Below are positions 8,526-16,920 of a stretch of DNA of 64,000 nt, in pieces. The notes below the pieces were generated by a model that did no database searches, was not told where the DNA came from, and was given only the letters and a program-made list of their open reading frames with translations. Source of the DNA: Hydrogenophaga sp. 2FB (lineage in GTDB: Bacteria > Pseudomonadota > Gammaproteobacteria > Burkholderiales > Burkholderiaceae_C); assembly GCF_005503365.1 (NCBI RefSeq), contig NZ_SCML01000015.1:1-64000 (forward strand), written 5' to 3'. The first letter of the stretch is position 1, and every line of letters begins with the position of its first letter. The translations under genes were made by a program, and so were the position numbers.

Positions 8526-9335
8526 ATGGACAGCGATCTGGAACGAGCCCTGGCCTGGGCCGAGTGGACCGGGGCGCACGCGATGCCCCTGTTCGCGGTT
8601 GCGCTGCTGGGGTTGTTGGTAGGGGCCGCCGTGGCCGTCGTCAGCGTCAGACGGTACGGCGGGCGCATCGCGAAGGGCCCCTTGCCGCGCACGGTGCTGT
8701 TGAGCGTCTGGTTTGTCATCGGGGCGGGCATGTTGATGGCAACGGCCGCCTTGTTCGCCGAGATGATGGAAGCGTTGGACGCGGACGAAGAGATCGGACA
8801 GTTTGACGTTCGACTCACCGAGACGCTGTCGCGCGAACTGTCGGTTTCCACGCTGCGCTTCTTCGGCGCGGTGACCCACCTGGGCGATCCCATGCCGCTG
8901 ACGCTGTTGGTCCTCGCGGTGGCCGCTCTGCTGATCGCACGCCGGCAAACCTCGCTGGCGTTCGCCTGGTCCACGGCGTGCGCGGGTGGCGCCGTGCTCA
9001 ATCGGGTGCTCAAGCAGATCTTCGAGCGCGTTCGGCCCTTGCACGACCACGGCTTTGCATCGGCAGACGGCTTCAGTTTCCCCAGCGGACACACCTCCGG
9101 CTCGGTGGTGGTCTACGGGATGTTGGCCTATTTGTGCGTGCGGCTGCTGCCGTCGCGCTGGCACCTTCCCGGCGCCCTGCTGGCCGCCACCTTGGCCTTC
9201 AGCACAGGGTGGAGCCGTGTGTTCCTGCAAGTGCACTGGGCCAGCGACGTCGTCGCCGGATTCGCTGTGGGCTTCGCCTGGTTGACGGTGTGCATGGCGG
9301 CGATCGAGATGGCGCGGCGCTATGCGCGCTCCTAG
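8526..9335 (+). CDS. PAP2-family membrane phosphatase
   Basis: 269 residues with about six hydrophobic segments. The three phosphatase motifs of the type 2 phosphatidic acid phosphatase superfamily are present in order: K163-(x6)-R170-P171, P186-S-G-H189, and S230-R231…H237…D241. His189 and His237 would be the catalytic and nucleophilic histidines. Such enzymes dephosphorylate lipid phosphates or undecaprenyl pyrophosphate at the outer face of the inner membrane, or act on other small phosphates. The start lacks a strong ribosome site, so coupling with the NTF2-like gene 11 bases upstream is possible. Substrate not determinable. Confidence 0.88.
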   Translation: MDSDLERALAWAEWTGAHAMPLFAVALLGLLVGAAVAVVSVRRYGGRIAKGPLPRTVLLSVWFVIGAGMLMATAALFAEMMEALDADEEIGQFDVRLTETLSRELSVSTLRFFGAVTHLGDPMPLTLLVLAVAALLIARRQTSLAFAWSTACAGGAVLNRVLKQIFERVRPLHDHGFASADGFSFPSGHTSGSVVVYGMLAYLCVRLLPSRWHLPGALLAATLAFSTGWSRVFLQVHWASDVVAGFAVGFAWLTVCMAAIEMARRYARS

Positions 9336-9348
9336 CCGACCAGATGCA

Positions 9349-10338
9349 TCAATCCGGGGCCGACGCCGTGTGCGGGTTGCTCATCGCCGTCCTTCGCGCC
9401 ACCTCGCGCTTGGCATACGCGGTGGGCGACAGGCCCGACCAACGCCGGAACGCCCGCGCGAACACCTTGTCCGACTCGTAGCCCGCGTCCTGTGCCACCT
9501 GCGCCAGCGGCAGGTAGCCGGCCTCCAGTTGTTCCGCCGCCAGCGCCATGCGGTGCCCACCCAGATAGCCCATGGGCGTGTCACCCACCAAGGCCTTGAA
9601 GCGGTCGCTGAAGCGCGAGCGCGACATCGCGGCCTCGCGCGCCAGCGCTTCCACCGTCCAGCTGCGCGCGGGTTCGCGGTGCATCGCGGCGATGGCGCGG
9701 GCGATGGCGGGATCGGACAGACCGCGCCACCAGTTGGCCTCGGCCGCGCCCGCGCCACGCAACAGGTGCCCGCGCAGGATGTTGATCAACAGCAGCTCGC
9801 CCATGCGGCTGGCCGAGAGGCGCCAGCCCGGGCGCTGGTCGAGCGTTTCGGTCACCAGCGACTCCATCGACGCCGCGAGCGTGACCGCCGTGGGCAGTTC
9901 GCTCGCGCGCACATGGATCAGCGGTGGCAACACGCTCAACACCGAGTGCCGGCAGTAGGCGGAGAACCACAGCAGCGCGCTGAACATCTCGCAGCCGTCG
10001 CCGCCACCACCGTGGCGCAGATCCAGCGGCGCTTCGTCGCGCGCACCAGGCGTGCGCTGCGTGAGCAACTGGGCGAAAGGCACGGTGGGCGCATCGGGTG
10101 TGGAGCCCATGCGGTGCGCCGCGCCGAGCGGCATCATCACCAGGTCGCCCGGCTCCACGCGCAACGGCGCGCCGCCACCGGCCGCCTCCACCCACCAGGG
10201 CGCGCCGCGCGCCATGCGGATCATGGCGGCGCCCGACACCCCGTTGGAGTGCAAGCCCCAGGGCGATGAGAGGTGGAACCGCGCCGTCACCGCGCGTTCG
10301 GCGCGGCAGATGGCGAGGACTTCGCTGAGGACATCCAT
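9349..10338 (-). CDS. AraC-family transcriptional regulator with N-terminal cupin
   Basis: 329 residues. The first 180 residues form a cupin sensor (LRVEPGDLVMMPLGAAHRMG typical of AraC ligand-binding barrels). The last 100 carry two helix-turn-helix motifs, including ALAREAAMSRSRFSDRFKALVG and LAQVAQDAGYESDKVFARAFRRWSGLSP. It is divergent from the FAD monooxygenase–Bug–sulfatase operon, with only 92 bases between the two start codons, and most probably activates that operon in response to its substrate. It ends 13 bases from the convergent PAP2 gene. Confidence 0.9.
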   Translation of the reverse strand: MDVLSEVLAICRAERAVTARFHLSSPWGLHSNGVSGAAMIRMARGAPWWVEAAGGGAPLRVEPGDLVMMPLGAAHRMGSTPDAPTVPFAQLLTQRTPGARDEAPLDLRHGGGGDGCEMFSALLWFSAYCRHSVLSVLPPLIHVRASELPTAVTLAASMESLVTETLDQRPGWRLSASRMGELLLINILRGHLLRGAGAAEANWWRGLSDPAIARAIAAMHREPARSWTVEALAREAAMSRSRFSDRFKALVGDTPMGYLGGHRMALAAEQLEAGYLPLAQVAQDAGYESDKVFARAFRRWSGLSPTAYAKREVARRTAMSNPHTASAPD

Positions 10339-10372
10339 GGACGAATCGTACCCATTTCGAGCGTCCGGGCGG

Positions 10373-10401
10373 TTGAGTGCACAGGGCTTGCGCTGAACAA
10401 T
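10373..10401 (+). promoter_or_regulatory. Candidate sigma-70 promoter of the FAD monooxygenase–Bug–sulfatase operon
   Basis: TTGAGT at 10373–10378, a 17-base spacer and AACAAT at 10396–10401, each matching four of six consensus positions. It lies in the 92-base divergent region between the AraC regulator and the FAD monooxygenase, 30 bases before the monooxygenase ATG (CAGGAG ribosome site at about 10418–10423). Weak boxes fit an activator-dependent promoter. Prediction by eye only. Confidence 0.35.
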
Positions 10402-10430
10402 GCGCAGATCGTCAACGCAGGAGCAAACCC

Positions 10431-11570
10431 ATGGGCAGTTTGAAAATCGGTATCGCTGGTGGCGGCGTGGGCGGACTGGCCGCCGCCATCGCCTTGCGAA
10501 AGCAAGGCCATGACGTCACCGTGTTCGAGCAGGCCAAGGGCTTCTCGCGCGTGGGGGCGGACATCAACCTCACACCGAACGTGGTGCGCGCCATCGATGG
10601 CCTCGGCGCGGGCCAGGCGATTCGCGAACGCGGCGGGCGCCCGACCTTTCGCATCAGCCGCGACTGGGACACGGGCAAGGAAACCTCGCGCCTGGGCATG
10701 GGCAACATCGCCGAGGAGCAGTACGGCGCGCCACAGGTCACGATCCACCGCGCCGACATCATCAACGCACTGGCCGAGAACTTTCCGCTCGAGAACATCC
10801 AGTTCGACAAGCGCATCGACACGCTCACGCAAAACGGCGACGGCGTGCGCGTGAAGTTCCAGGACGGTGGTGAAGCGACCTTCGACGTGGTGGTGGGGGC
10901 CGACGGTATCCACTCGCGCGTGCGCACCGCGCTGTTCGGCGAAGAGCATCCGCGCTTCACCGGCGTGGTGTCCTTCCGCTCCGTGGTGCCCACCGAGCGC
11001 GTGCGCAACGTGCCCGAGATCGAAGCCTTCACCAAGTGGTGGGGGCCGAACCCGCAGAGCCAGATCGTCACCTTCCCGCTCAACCAGGGCAAGGACACCT
11101 TCATTTTCGCCACCACCGGGCAGGATTCCTGGCACGAAGAATCGTGGACCAGCGAAGGCGACGTGAACGAACTGCGCGGCTTCTACAAAGACTTCCATGC
11201 CGATGCACGCGCGCTGCTCGAGGCTTGCGACAGCACCCTCAAGAGCGCTTTGTACGAACGCGACCCGCTGCCGCAATGGTCGGTGGGCACGGTCACGCTG
11301 CTGGGCGACGCCAGCCACCCCATGTTGCCCTTCATGGCACAGGGCGCGGGCATGGCGATTGAGGATGCGGTGGTGCTGGGCCGCGCGCTGGCCGGTGTGA
11401 GCACCCGCGCGCAAGCCGAAGCCGCGCTGCGCCGCTACGAGAAGACGCGCCAGGAACGCACCGCCAAGATCCAGATCGGCTCGCGCGGCAACCAGTGGAT
11501 GAAGGGCCAGGGCAACGCCGACTGGGTGTACGGCTACGACGCCTGGAACGAGCCGCTGGCCGCAGCCTGA
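10431..11570 (+). CDS. FAD-dependent monooxygenase (6-hydroxynicotinate/salicylate hydroxylase-like)
   Basis: 379 residues, group A flavoprotein monooxygenase. It has the N-terminal GxGxxG dinucleotide motif (GIAGGGVGG, about 7–15), the central DG motif VVGADGIHSRVR, and the C-terminal GD motif GDASHPMLPFMAQGAGMAIEDA that contacts FAD ribose. These enzymes hydroxylate aromatic rings using NAD(P)H and O2. The ATG at 10431 has CAGGAG upstream; an earlier in-frame ATG at 10377 lacks this. First gene of a three-gene operon with a Bug protein and a sulfatase, suggesting a sulfated or sulfate-yielding aromatic as substrate (inference). Confidence 0.85.
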   Translation: MGSLKIGIAGGGVGGLAAAIALRKQGHDVTVFEQAKGFSRVGADINLTPNVVRAIDGLGAGQAIRERGGRPTFRISRDWDTGKETSRLGMGNIAEEQYGAPQVTIHRADIINALAENFPLENIQFDKRIDTLTQNGDGVRVKFQDGGEATFDVVVGADGIHSRVRTALFGEEHPRFTGVVSFRSVVPTERVRNVPEIEAFTKWWGPNPQSQIVTFPLNQGKDTFIFATTGQDSWHEESWTSEGDVNELRGFYKDFHADARALLEACDSTLKSALYERDPLPQWSVGTVTLLGDASHPMLPFMAQGAGMAIEDAVVLGRALAGVSTRAQAEAALRRYEKTRQERTAKIQIGSRGNQWMKGQGNADWVYGYDAWNEPLAAA

Positions 11571-11606
11571 ACACCCCACCGATCACCACATCAACAGGAG
11601 ACCACC

Positions 11607-12593
11607 ATGACCGCCTTCCACAAGCGCACCTTCACCCTCGGCCTGCTCGGCACGCTGCTCGCAGCCGCCGCGCCCTTCGCGATGGCGCAAGCCTTCCCCG
11701 GCAAGCCCATCACCATCGTCGTGCCCTTCCCGCCCGGCGGTGGCCCAGACCTCGCCGCGCGCGTGCTGGCCGAGAAGCTCGCGCCCAAGCTCGGCCAAGC
11801 CGTGGTGGTGGACAACCGCCCTGGCGCCGGCGCGCTGCTCGGCGCGGGCATGGTGGCTCGCTCGGCCGCCGACGGCCACACCATCCTGCTCACGCCCAAC
11901 ACCATGGTGATCTCGCCCCACGTGCTGCCGGCCGGCGCGGGCAGCGGCCTGGACGTGCACAAGGACCTGGTGCCGGTGATCTCGCCCGCCACCACGCCAA
12001 TGGTGCTGGTGGCCAACCCGACCTTGGGCGTGACCACGCTCAAAGCTGCGCTGGACGCGGCGAAGAAGTCGCCCGGCCTGCCCTACGGCAGCCCCGGCAA
12101 CGGTTCGCCCATGCACTTCGCTGGCGAGATGCTCAAGCGCGCCGCGAACGTCGACCTGATGCACGTGCCCTACCGCGGTGTCGGCCCCTCGATCACGGCA
12201 GCGCTCAGCGGCGAAGTCAAGCTGCTGTTTACCGGCCTGGGGGGCGCCGTGCCACACATCAAGAGCGGCAAGCTCGTGCCGCTCGCGCTGACGGAGAAGA
12301 AGCGCTCGCCGCTGCTGCCCGACGTGCCCACCGCCACCGAGCAAGGCATTGCAGGCGTTGAGGTCAACGCCTGGTACGGCGTGTTCGTGCCCACGGGCAC
12401 GCCGGCCGCCGTGGTCACGCGCCTGAACAAGGAGTTCAACGACGCGCTGCAGCTGCCCGACGTGCGCGAGAAGCTTGCCGGCGCCGGCCTGGACATCCTC
12501 GGTGGTTCGCCGCAAGTGCTGGCCGATTTCATGAAGGCCGACAACGAGCGCTACGGCAGGCTCGCCAAGGAACTCAACATCAAGGCCGATTGA
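11607..12593 (+). CDS. Bug-family (TctC-like) substrate-binding protein
   Basis: 328 residues with a signal peptide ending at AMAQ (about residue 28). Family landmarks follow: ITIVVPFPPGGGPDLAAR, VVVDNRPGAGALLGAG, LLTPNTMVISPHVL, PYGSPGNGSPMHFAGE and KLVPLALTEKKRSPLLPDVPT. It would bind a small organic ligand in the periplasm. It lies between the FAD monooxygenase (36 bases) and the second sulfatase (13 bases) and is co-directional with both. No TctA or TctB is nearby, so it must rely on membrane subunits elsewhere or act as a sensor. Confidence 0.9.
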   Translation: MTAFHKRTFTLGLLGTLLAAAAPFAMAQAFPGKPITIVVPFPPGGGPDLAARVLAEKLAPKLGQAVVVDNRPGAGALLGAGMVARSAADGHTILLTPNTMVISPHVLPAGAGSGLDVHKDLVPVISPATTPMVLVANPTLGVTTLKAALDAAKKSPGLPYGSPGNGSPMHFAGEMLKRAANVDLMHVPYRGVGPSITAALSGEVKLLFTGLGGAVPHIKSGKLVPLALTEKKRSPLLPDVPTATEQGIAGVEVNAWYGVFVPTGTPAAVVTRLNKEFNDALQLPDVREKLAGAGLDILGGSPQVLADFMKADNERYGRLAKELNIKAD

Positions 12594-12606
12594 TCTGACG
12601 GAGAGC

Positions 12607-14199
12607 ATGGTGATGACCAGCAAGCGCCCCAACTTCCTGCTGTTCATCACCGACCAGCACCGCGCCGACCACCTCGGCTGCTACGGCAACACCGAGGTGC
12701 GCACGCCGCACATCGACGCGCTGGCTCAACAAGGCTGCCGCTTCGATCACTTCCACGTCGCCACGCCGATCTGCCAGCCCAACCGGGCCTCGCTCATGAC
12801 GGGGCGCTTGCCGAGCGTGCACGGCCTGCAGATGAACGGACGTGAGCTCTCGCTGGGCGAGCACACCTTCGTCGAGACGCTGCGCGAAGCCGGCTACCAG
12901 ACCGGCCTGGTCGGCAAATGCCACCTGCAGAACATCACCACCATTCCAGCGCTCTGGCCCAGGCCCGAGCAGCGACTGCCGCACGATGCGCTGACCGCCT
13001 TCCCGGGACGCTACGGCCAGGAAGTGTGGAAACGCTGGGAAGACGACCCGAGCTTCGAGCTGGACCTGCCCTACTACGGCTTTGAACAGGTGCGTCTGAC
13101 CATCGGCCACGCCGACGAACAGCACGGCCACTGGCGGCGCTGGCTGCGCGAGCAGACGCCCGAGGCCGATCGGCTCATCGGCCCGGACAACGCCATCCCC
13201 ACGCCCGGCCTGCACCTGGCCGCCCTGCGCCAGGCCTGGCGCACGCGCGTGCCCGAAGAGCTCTACCCCACGGCCTACATCGCCCAGCAGACCGGCGACA
13301 TGCTGGCGCGCATGGCCAGCGAAGACCGACCCTTCTTCGTGCAGTGCTCGTTCCCCGACCCGCACCACCCCTTCACGCCACCGGGCCGTTACTGGGACAT
13401 GTTCCGGCCAGAAGACGTGTCGTTGCCGGCCTCGTTCAACGCCGAGCTCATCGACCCGCCGCCCCCCATCGTCTTTCTGCGCGAGCAGCGGCGCGGCAAC
13501 CCGGCGTTCCGGCCTGGCTACGGCAGCTTCGCCAGCTCGGAGCAGGAAGTGCGCGAAGCGCTGGCGCTGAACCATGGCAGCCTCGCGCACATCGACCACA
13601 GCATCGGCCGCGTGATGGACCGGCTGTGCGAACTCGGGCTGGACCAGAACACCGTGGTGATGTTCACCAGCGACCATGGCGACTTGCTGGGCGAGCGCGG
13701 CCTGATGTTCAAGGGCGGCCTGCACTACCCGGCCCTCACGCGCGTGCCCTTCATCTGGCGCGATGGCGCGCAAGACAGCGCAACCCGTGTGAGCGACGCC
13801 CTGTCACAGACCATCGACATCCCGGCCACCGTGCTCGAACGCGCGGGCCTGCAACCCAGCAACGGCATGCAGGGCGCTTCCCTGCTCCCGGTGATGGCAG
13901 GCGACGGTGCCGCCGCTGTGCGCGAGCACCTGCTGATCGAAGAAGAAAGCCAACGCAGCGACTTCGGCATGGACCGGCGCGTGCGCATGCGCACGCTGCG
14001 CGACCACCGGTACCGCCTGACGGTGTACGACGGTCAGCCCTGGGGCGAGCTGATCGACCTGCAGGCCGACCCCCTGGAACTGCGCAATCTCTGGGACGAT
14101 GCGGCCTCTCTGCCATTGCGGCGCGAGCTGATGGAACGCCTGGCGCGGGCCATGCTCTCCACGGCGGACAACAGCCCGTATCCGGGCGCGGCGGCGTAA
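12607..14199 (+). CDS. Sulfatase (type I, formylglycine-dependent)
   Basis: 530 residues. It opens with RPNFLLFITDQHRADHLGCYGN, where Asp16 is an expected metal ligand, followed by the sulfatase signature C56-Q-P-N-R60. The metal-binding segment FTSDHGDLLGERGLMFKGG is conserved. It differs strongly from the 772-residue enzyme at 935–3253 and lacks its C-terminal extension, so the two belong to different sulfatase subfamilies. No signal peptide is visible, indicating cytoplasmic action. Start: ATG at 12607 after GGAGAGC; ATG at 12613 is an alternative. Last gene of the monooxygenase–Bug–sulfatase operon, with a strong terminator 105 bases downstream. Confidence 0.88.
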   Translation: MVMTSKRPNFLLFITDQHRADHLGCYGNTEVRTPHIDALAQQGCRFDHFHVATPICQPNRASLMTGRLPSVHGLQMNGRELSLGEHTFVETLREAGYQTGLVGKCHLQNITTIPALWPRPEQRLPHDALTAFPGRYGQEVWKRWEDDPSFELDLPYYGFEQVRLTIGHADEQHGHWRRWLREQTPEADRLIGPDNAIPTPGLHLAALRQAWRTRVPEELYPTAYIAQQTGDMLARMASEDRPFFVQCSFPDPHHPFTPPGRYWDMFRPEDVSLPASFNAELIDPPPPIVFLREQRRGNPAFRPGYGSFASSEQEVREALALNHGSLAHIDHSIGRVMDRLCELGLDQNTVVMFTSDHGDLLGERGLMFKGGLHYPALTRVPFIWRDGAQDSATRVSDALSQTIDIPATVLERAGLQPSNGMQGASLLPVMAGDGAAAVREHLLIEEESQRSDFGMDRRVRMRTLRDHRYRLTVYDGQPWGELIDLQADPLELRNLWDDAASLPLRRELMERLARAMLSTADNSPYPGAAA

Positions 14200-14303
14200 C
14201 GGCGTTCAGCGCAACGCGCGAGGCGCCTCATGGCGAGCGCCGCGATCAGCGGCCCGGAAAAGATGTTGGGCAGCGCACCGCCACCTTGCGCTGCAACTTG
14301 CAG

Positions 14304-14330
14304 AAATGCCACCTTTCGAGGGTGGCATTT
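14304..14330. terminator. Bidirectional rho-independent terminator
   Basis: A perfect 10-bp stem, AAATGCCACC (14304–14313) with GGTGGCATTT (14321–14330), and a 7-base loop. Arm ends provide T-runs in both directions, with TTCTT following on the plus strand. It lies between the convergent sulfatase and lipase genes and can serve both. Confidence 0.85.
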
Positions 14331-14350
14331 TTCTTGAGTGCGGCGCTCTC

Positions 14351-15493
14351 TTAGCGGCAGTCGTTGGGAAGCGTCTGGTTCGACAGCGCGGACGAGATGA
14401 AGCGGAGCGAATCCGCACTGGAGGCCATGATCAGCGAGCCGTGATCCTGGCCGGGATATTCCTTGTACTGGATGCGCGCACCCTTGGCGCACAAGGCCCC
14501 CATCATCTGCCGCGTCGTGGGTGGCGTAACCGTGGTTTGGTCCTTCTCGGCTTGTGCGATGAACAGCGGCACCTGCAGCTTGAGCTGAGCGGGATCCTGA
14601 GCAGCGAAGAACTTCGCCATCTTCTCGAAGTCCGGGCCCTTCTTCAGGTACTGCCCGGGCTGCAGCACAGGCATGCCAAACAAGCCACCAATGCAGGTGG
14701 ACTTCGCTGCGTCGATCTGGGATTTCATCGCCGGGTTCGTGAGCTTGTCCAGATCGATGCTCGGGTCCGCCACCTTCGCGGCCAACGCCGTGATCGCCAC
14801 GAAAGGTTGGGCGCCCGCCGATACGGGTTGGCCGTCGGCCACATCGTTCAGGAACTTCAGCACACCGGGCCCGGTGGGGGCGAGCGCAACGGCCGCCTTC
14901 AACGGATAGGACGGTGTGCGCTCCTTCATCGAAGCCACCCAGATGGCCGCGCCCCCGCCCTGGCTGTGTCCGGCGGCGATCCATTCGTTGCTCAGCTGGA
15001 TGGGCAGGGCGTGCGCGGCAGTGACCAGATCGGCCATCGCATAGGCGTTGCTGCGGCCTTCCAGATCGGGTCGCCCTGCGAATGCACCCCAGCCCTCATA
15101 GTCGGTGCGCAGCACGGCGTAACCCTGCTTCAACAGCACGTTCTGGAACTCCAGCCGCGATGGTGCTGCCGCCAGGGAAGGTGCGCATTGCGGCGCCACA
15201 CCGGTGGTGCCCGTGCCCCAGCTCACAACCGGGTAGCCGCCGGCAGGAGGCGGTGTTTTCGGCAGATCGATCAAGCCCTGGACCACGGTGTTCTGGCCCG
15301 CGTGCGAGGTGGAGATGTAAGACACCAGCCAGCGCTGCGATGACTCTGAAAGCAGCGACCGGGTTTGCGGTTGCACGTTCACCACGTGGCCGGGAGCCAG
15401 TTGGGCGCCTGGAATGGCAGAGGTGCTGGTACACGCAGCGAGGGCGGACAAACCGCCAAGGGAGAGCACCAGAACGTGACGCCGGACAAACAT
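14351..15493 (-). CDS. Secretory-lipase-like alpha/beta hydrolase, predicted lipoprotein
   Basis: 380 residues. The N-terminus is a lipoprotein signal: basic residues, a hydrophobic core, and lipobox LAAC with Cys21 as the lipidation site. The catalytic nucleophile is Ser177 in GHSQGG; the acid is probably the Asp in FIAQAEKDQTTV and the histidine the one in YPGQDHGSL. The overall pattern resembles the secretory lipase (LIP) family, so it would hydrolyse esters or lipids at the cell envelope. AAAGGAA precedes the ATG by about 7 bases. It is separated from the molybdenum-hydroxylase operon by 196 bases containing a perfect palindrome (15541–15558), so it probably has its own promoter. Confidence 0.8.
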   Translation of the reverse strand: MFVRRHVLVLSLGGLSALAACTSTSAIPGAQLAPGHVVNVQPQTRSLLSESSQRWLVSYISTSHAGQNTVVQGLIDLPKTPPPAGGYPVVSWGTGTTGVAPQCAPSLAAAPSRLEFQNVLLKQGYAVLRTDYEGWGAFAGRPDLEGRSNAYAMADLVTAAHALPIQLSNEWIAAGHSQGGGAAIWVASMKERTPSYPLKAAVALAPTGPGVLKFLNDVADGQPVSAGAQPFVAITALAAKVADPSIDLDKLTNPAMKSQIDAAKSTCIGGLFGMPVLQPGQYLKKGPDFEKMAKFFAAQDPAQLKLQVPLFIAQAEKDQTTVTPPTTRQMMGALCAKGARIQYKEYPGQDHGSLIMASSADSLRFISSALSNQTLPNDCR

Positions 15494-15540
15494 GGATGTT
15501 CCTTTCTGTGGAATGGGTGAGCACTGAAAACAGCGTTGTA

Positions 15541-15558
15541 TGTTTTATTGATAAAACA
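15541..15558. promoter_or_regulatory. Candidate operator palindrome upstream of the lipase gene
   Basis: TGTTTTATTGATAAAACA: two perfect 8-base arms (TGTTTTAT and ATAAAACA) with a 2-base spacer, 47 bases before the lipase start. This AT-rich perfect palindrome stands out in a GC-rich background and sits where a promoter is expected. TetR- or GntR-type dimer binding would fit; the regulator is unknown. Confidence 0.5.
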
Positions 15559-15689
15559 ACGGTTCGCATAGGAACCACCCCAATGGTATGGATGGGCGAT
15601 GAATGCCCAAATGGGGAGATTCCCTGTGCAGAAATTCCAAGGAAGAAACAGGGCCGCTCGCCCGCAAACTCAGGCCGTCGACCTGCGTG

Positions 15690-16451
15690 CTACACCAGCG
15701 TGCGCAGCCAGGCCGCGCAGTCCTGCGAAGCCTGCACCGGCCAGTGCACGGTGATGGTGGTGTCGCCGCGGCGGACTTCCACGCGGATGTCCTGGCCCGT
15801 GGCGGCAGACGGGCCGCCCAGCAGGCGCGCCCAGAAGCCTGTGCGCTGTGTGACACGCGCTGGCACGGCTGGCGGTGTGGGTCCGCCCTGCGCCGCTGTC
15901 GGCTGCTGTGGCGCCGCCGGGGCAGGCACCTCGACCGGTGGGGCCGTGGGCACTGAAGCCGGCGCCACCACTTCGACGGCGACCCCAGCGGGAGCCGCCA
16001 CCGAAGCCCCACCCAAACGCGCCGCCGCGTTCACCCCGAACTCATCCCACATGCGATCGGCCTTGGTCTTCATCACCCCCAGACCAAACGTGCCCATGCG
16101 CCCGAGCACATCCACCTTGACCTTCATGCGCAGCTCCGTGCCACCACCCTCGCGTTCTTGCAGCCACATCTCGCTGGTCTGCTTGAGCGAGCTGGCCACG
16201 GAGGCGTCTTCGCCCGTGCCTTCGGCGCGCAGGTAGCGCGGTTCGTCGCGTTCGACGATGCGGGTCTTGAGCTTGAAGCGCGCACTGATGAAGGCGATCT
16301 TCACCTTCATCACGGCGACGTACTCGTCGTCGCTGATCACGTCGATGGATTCCATGCCGGGCACGCAAGCCCCCATGGCGTTCGGGTCGAGCAGCAGGGC
16401 CCAGACACGCGCAGGCGGCGCGTCCAGCATCAGGGTTTTTTCAATTTCCAC
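15690..16451 (-). CDS. CoxG-like (SRPBCC superfamily) protein with C-terminal extension
   Basis: 253 residues. Residues 1–150 match the CoxG/START-like fold found beside molybdenum hydroxylases (opening MEIEKTLMLDAPPARVWALLLDP, then ACVPGMESI). After about residue 150 come an Ala/Pro/Val-rich linker and a small C-terminal domain ending in a tryptophan-containing helix. CoxG proteins are thought to help membrane anchoring or maturation of the hydroxylase; the exact role here is unknown. The start overlaps the end of the 2Fe-2S subunit gene by 11 bases, so they are co-translated. Confidence 0.8.
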   Translation of the reverse strand: MEIEKTLMLDAPPARVWALLLDPNAMGACVPGMESIDVISDDEYVAVMKVKIAFISARFKLKTRIVERDEPRYLRAEGTGEDASVASSLKQTSEMWLQEREGGGTELRMKVKVDVLGRMGTFGLGVMKTKADRMWDEFGVNAAARLGGASVAAPAGVAVEVVAPASVPTAPPVEVPAPAAPQQPTAAQGGPTPPAVPARVTQRTGFWARLLGGPSAATGQDIRVEVRRGDTTITVHWPVQASQDCAAWLRTLV

Positions 16452-16917
16452 GCATCTTCTCCGCAGCGGTCAGGATGGATTCGACGATCTGGGTGTAGCC
16501 GGTGCAGCGGCACAGGTTGCCGTTGAGGCCATGGCGCACTTCTTCTTCGCTGGGCGACGGGTTGTTCGCCAGCATCGCGCACGAGGTCATGAGAAAGCCC
16601 GGCGTGCAGTAGCCGCATTGCAGGCCGCCGCATTGCATGAAGCTCTCCTGCAAAGGGTGCAGTGGTTCGCCCTGCGACAGGCCTTCGACGGTGGTGATGG
16701 CGCGGCCGTTGTGTTGCACGGCCAGGCTCAGGCAGGACTTCACGACCTGCCCGTCGACCAGCACCGAGCAGGCGCCGCAGATGCCGGTTTCGCAACCGCG
16801 TTTGGTGCCGGTGAGGTGCAGGTCGTCGCGCAGAAAGTCGGACAGCAGGCGCCGCGCGGGCACGGTGCTTTGTACGGCCTCGCCGTTGACGGTCAGGGTG
16901 ATCGGGTGTTGGCTCAT
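16441..16917 (-). CDS. Molybdenum hydroxylase small subunit, (2Fe-2S)-binding (CoxS/XdhC-like)
   Basis: 158 residues, the normal length. The plant-type ferredoxin cluster is ligated by Cys42, Cys47, Cys50 and Cys62 (motif CETGICGAC). The second cluster lies in the helical domain with C101-GYC104 and C136-RC138. It passes electrons from the molybdopterin subunit to the FAD subunit. It begins 3 bases after the FAD-subunit stop and overlaps CoxG-like by 11 bases. All cluster ligands are present, so it should be functional. Confidence 0.95.
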   Translation of the reverse strand: MSQHPITLTVNGEAVQSTVPARRLLSDFLRDDLHLTGTKRGCETGICGACSVLVDGQVVKSCLSLAVQHNGRAITTVEGLSQGEPLHPLQESFMQCGGLQCGYCTPGFLMTSCAMLANNPSPSEEEVRHGLNGNLCRCTGYTQIVESILTAAEKMRGN

Positions 16918-16920
16918 GGC

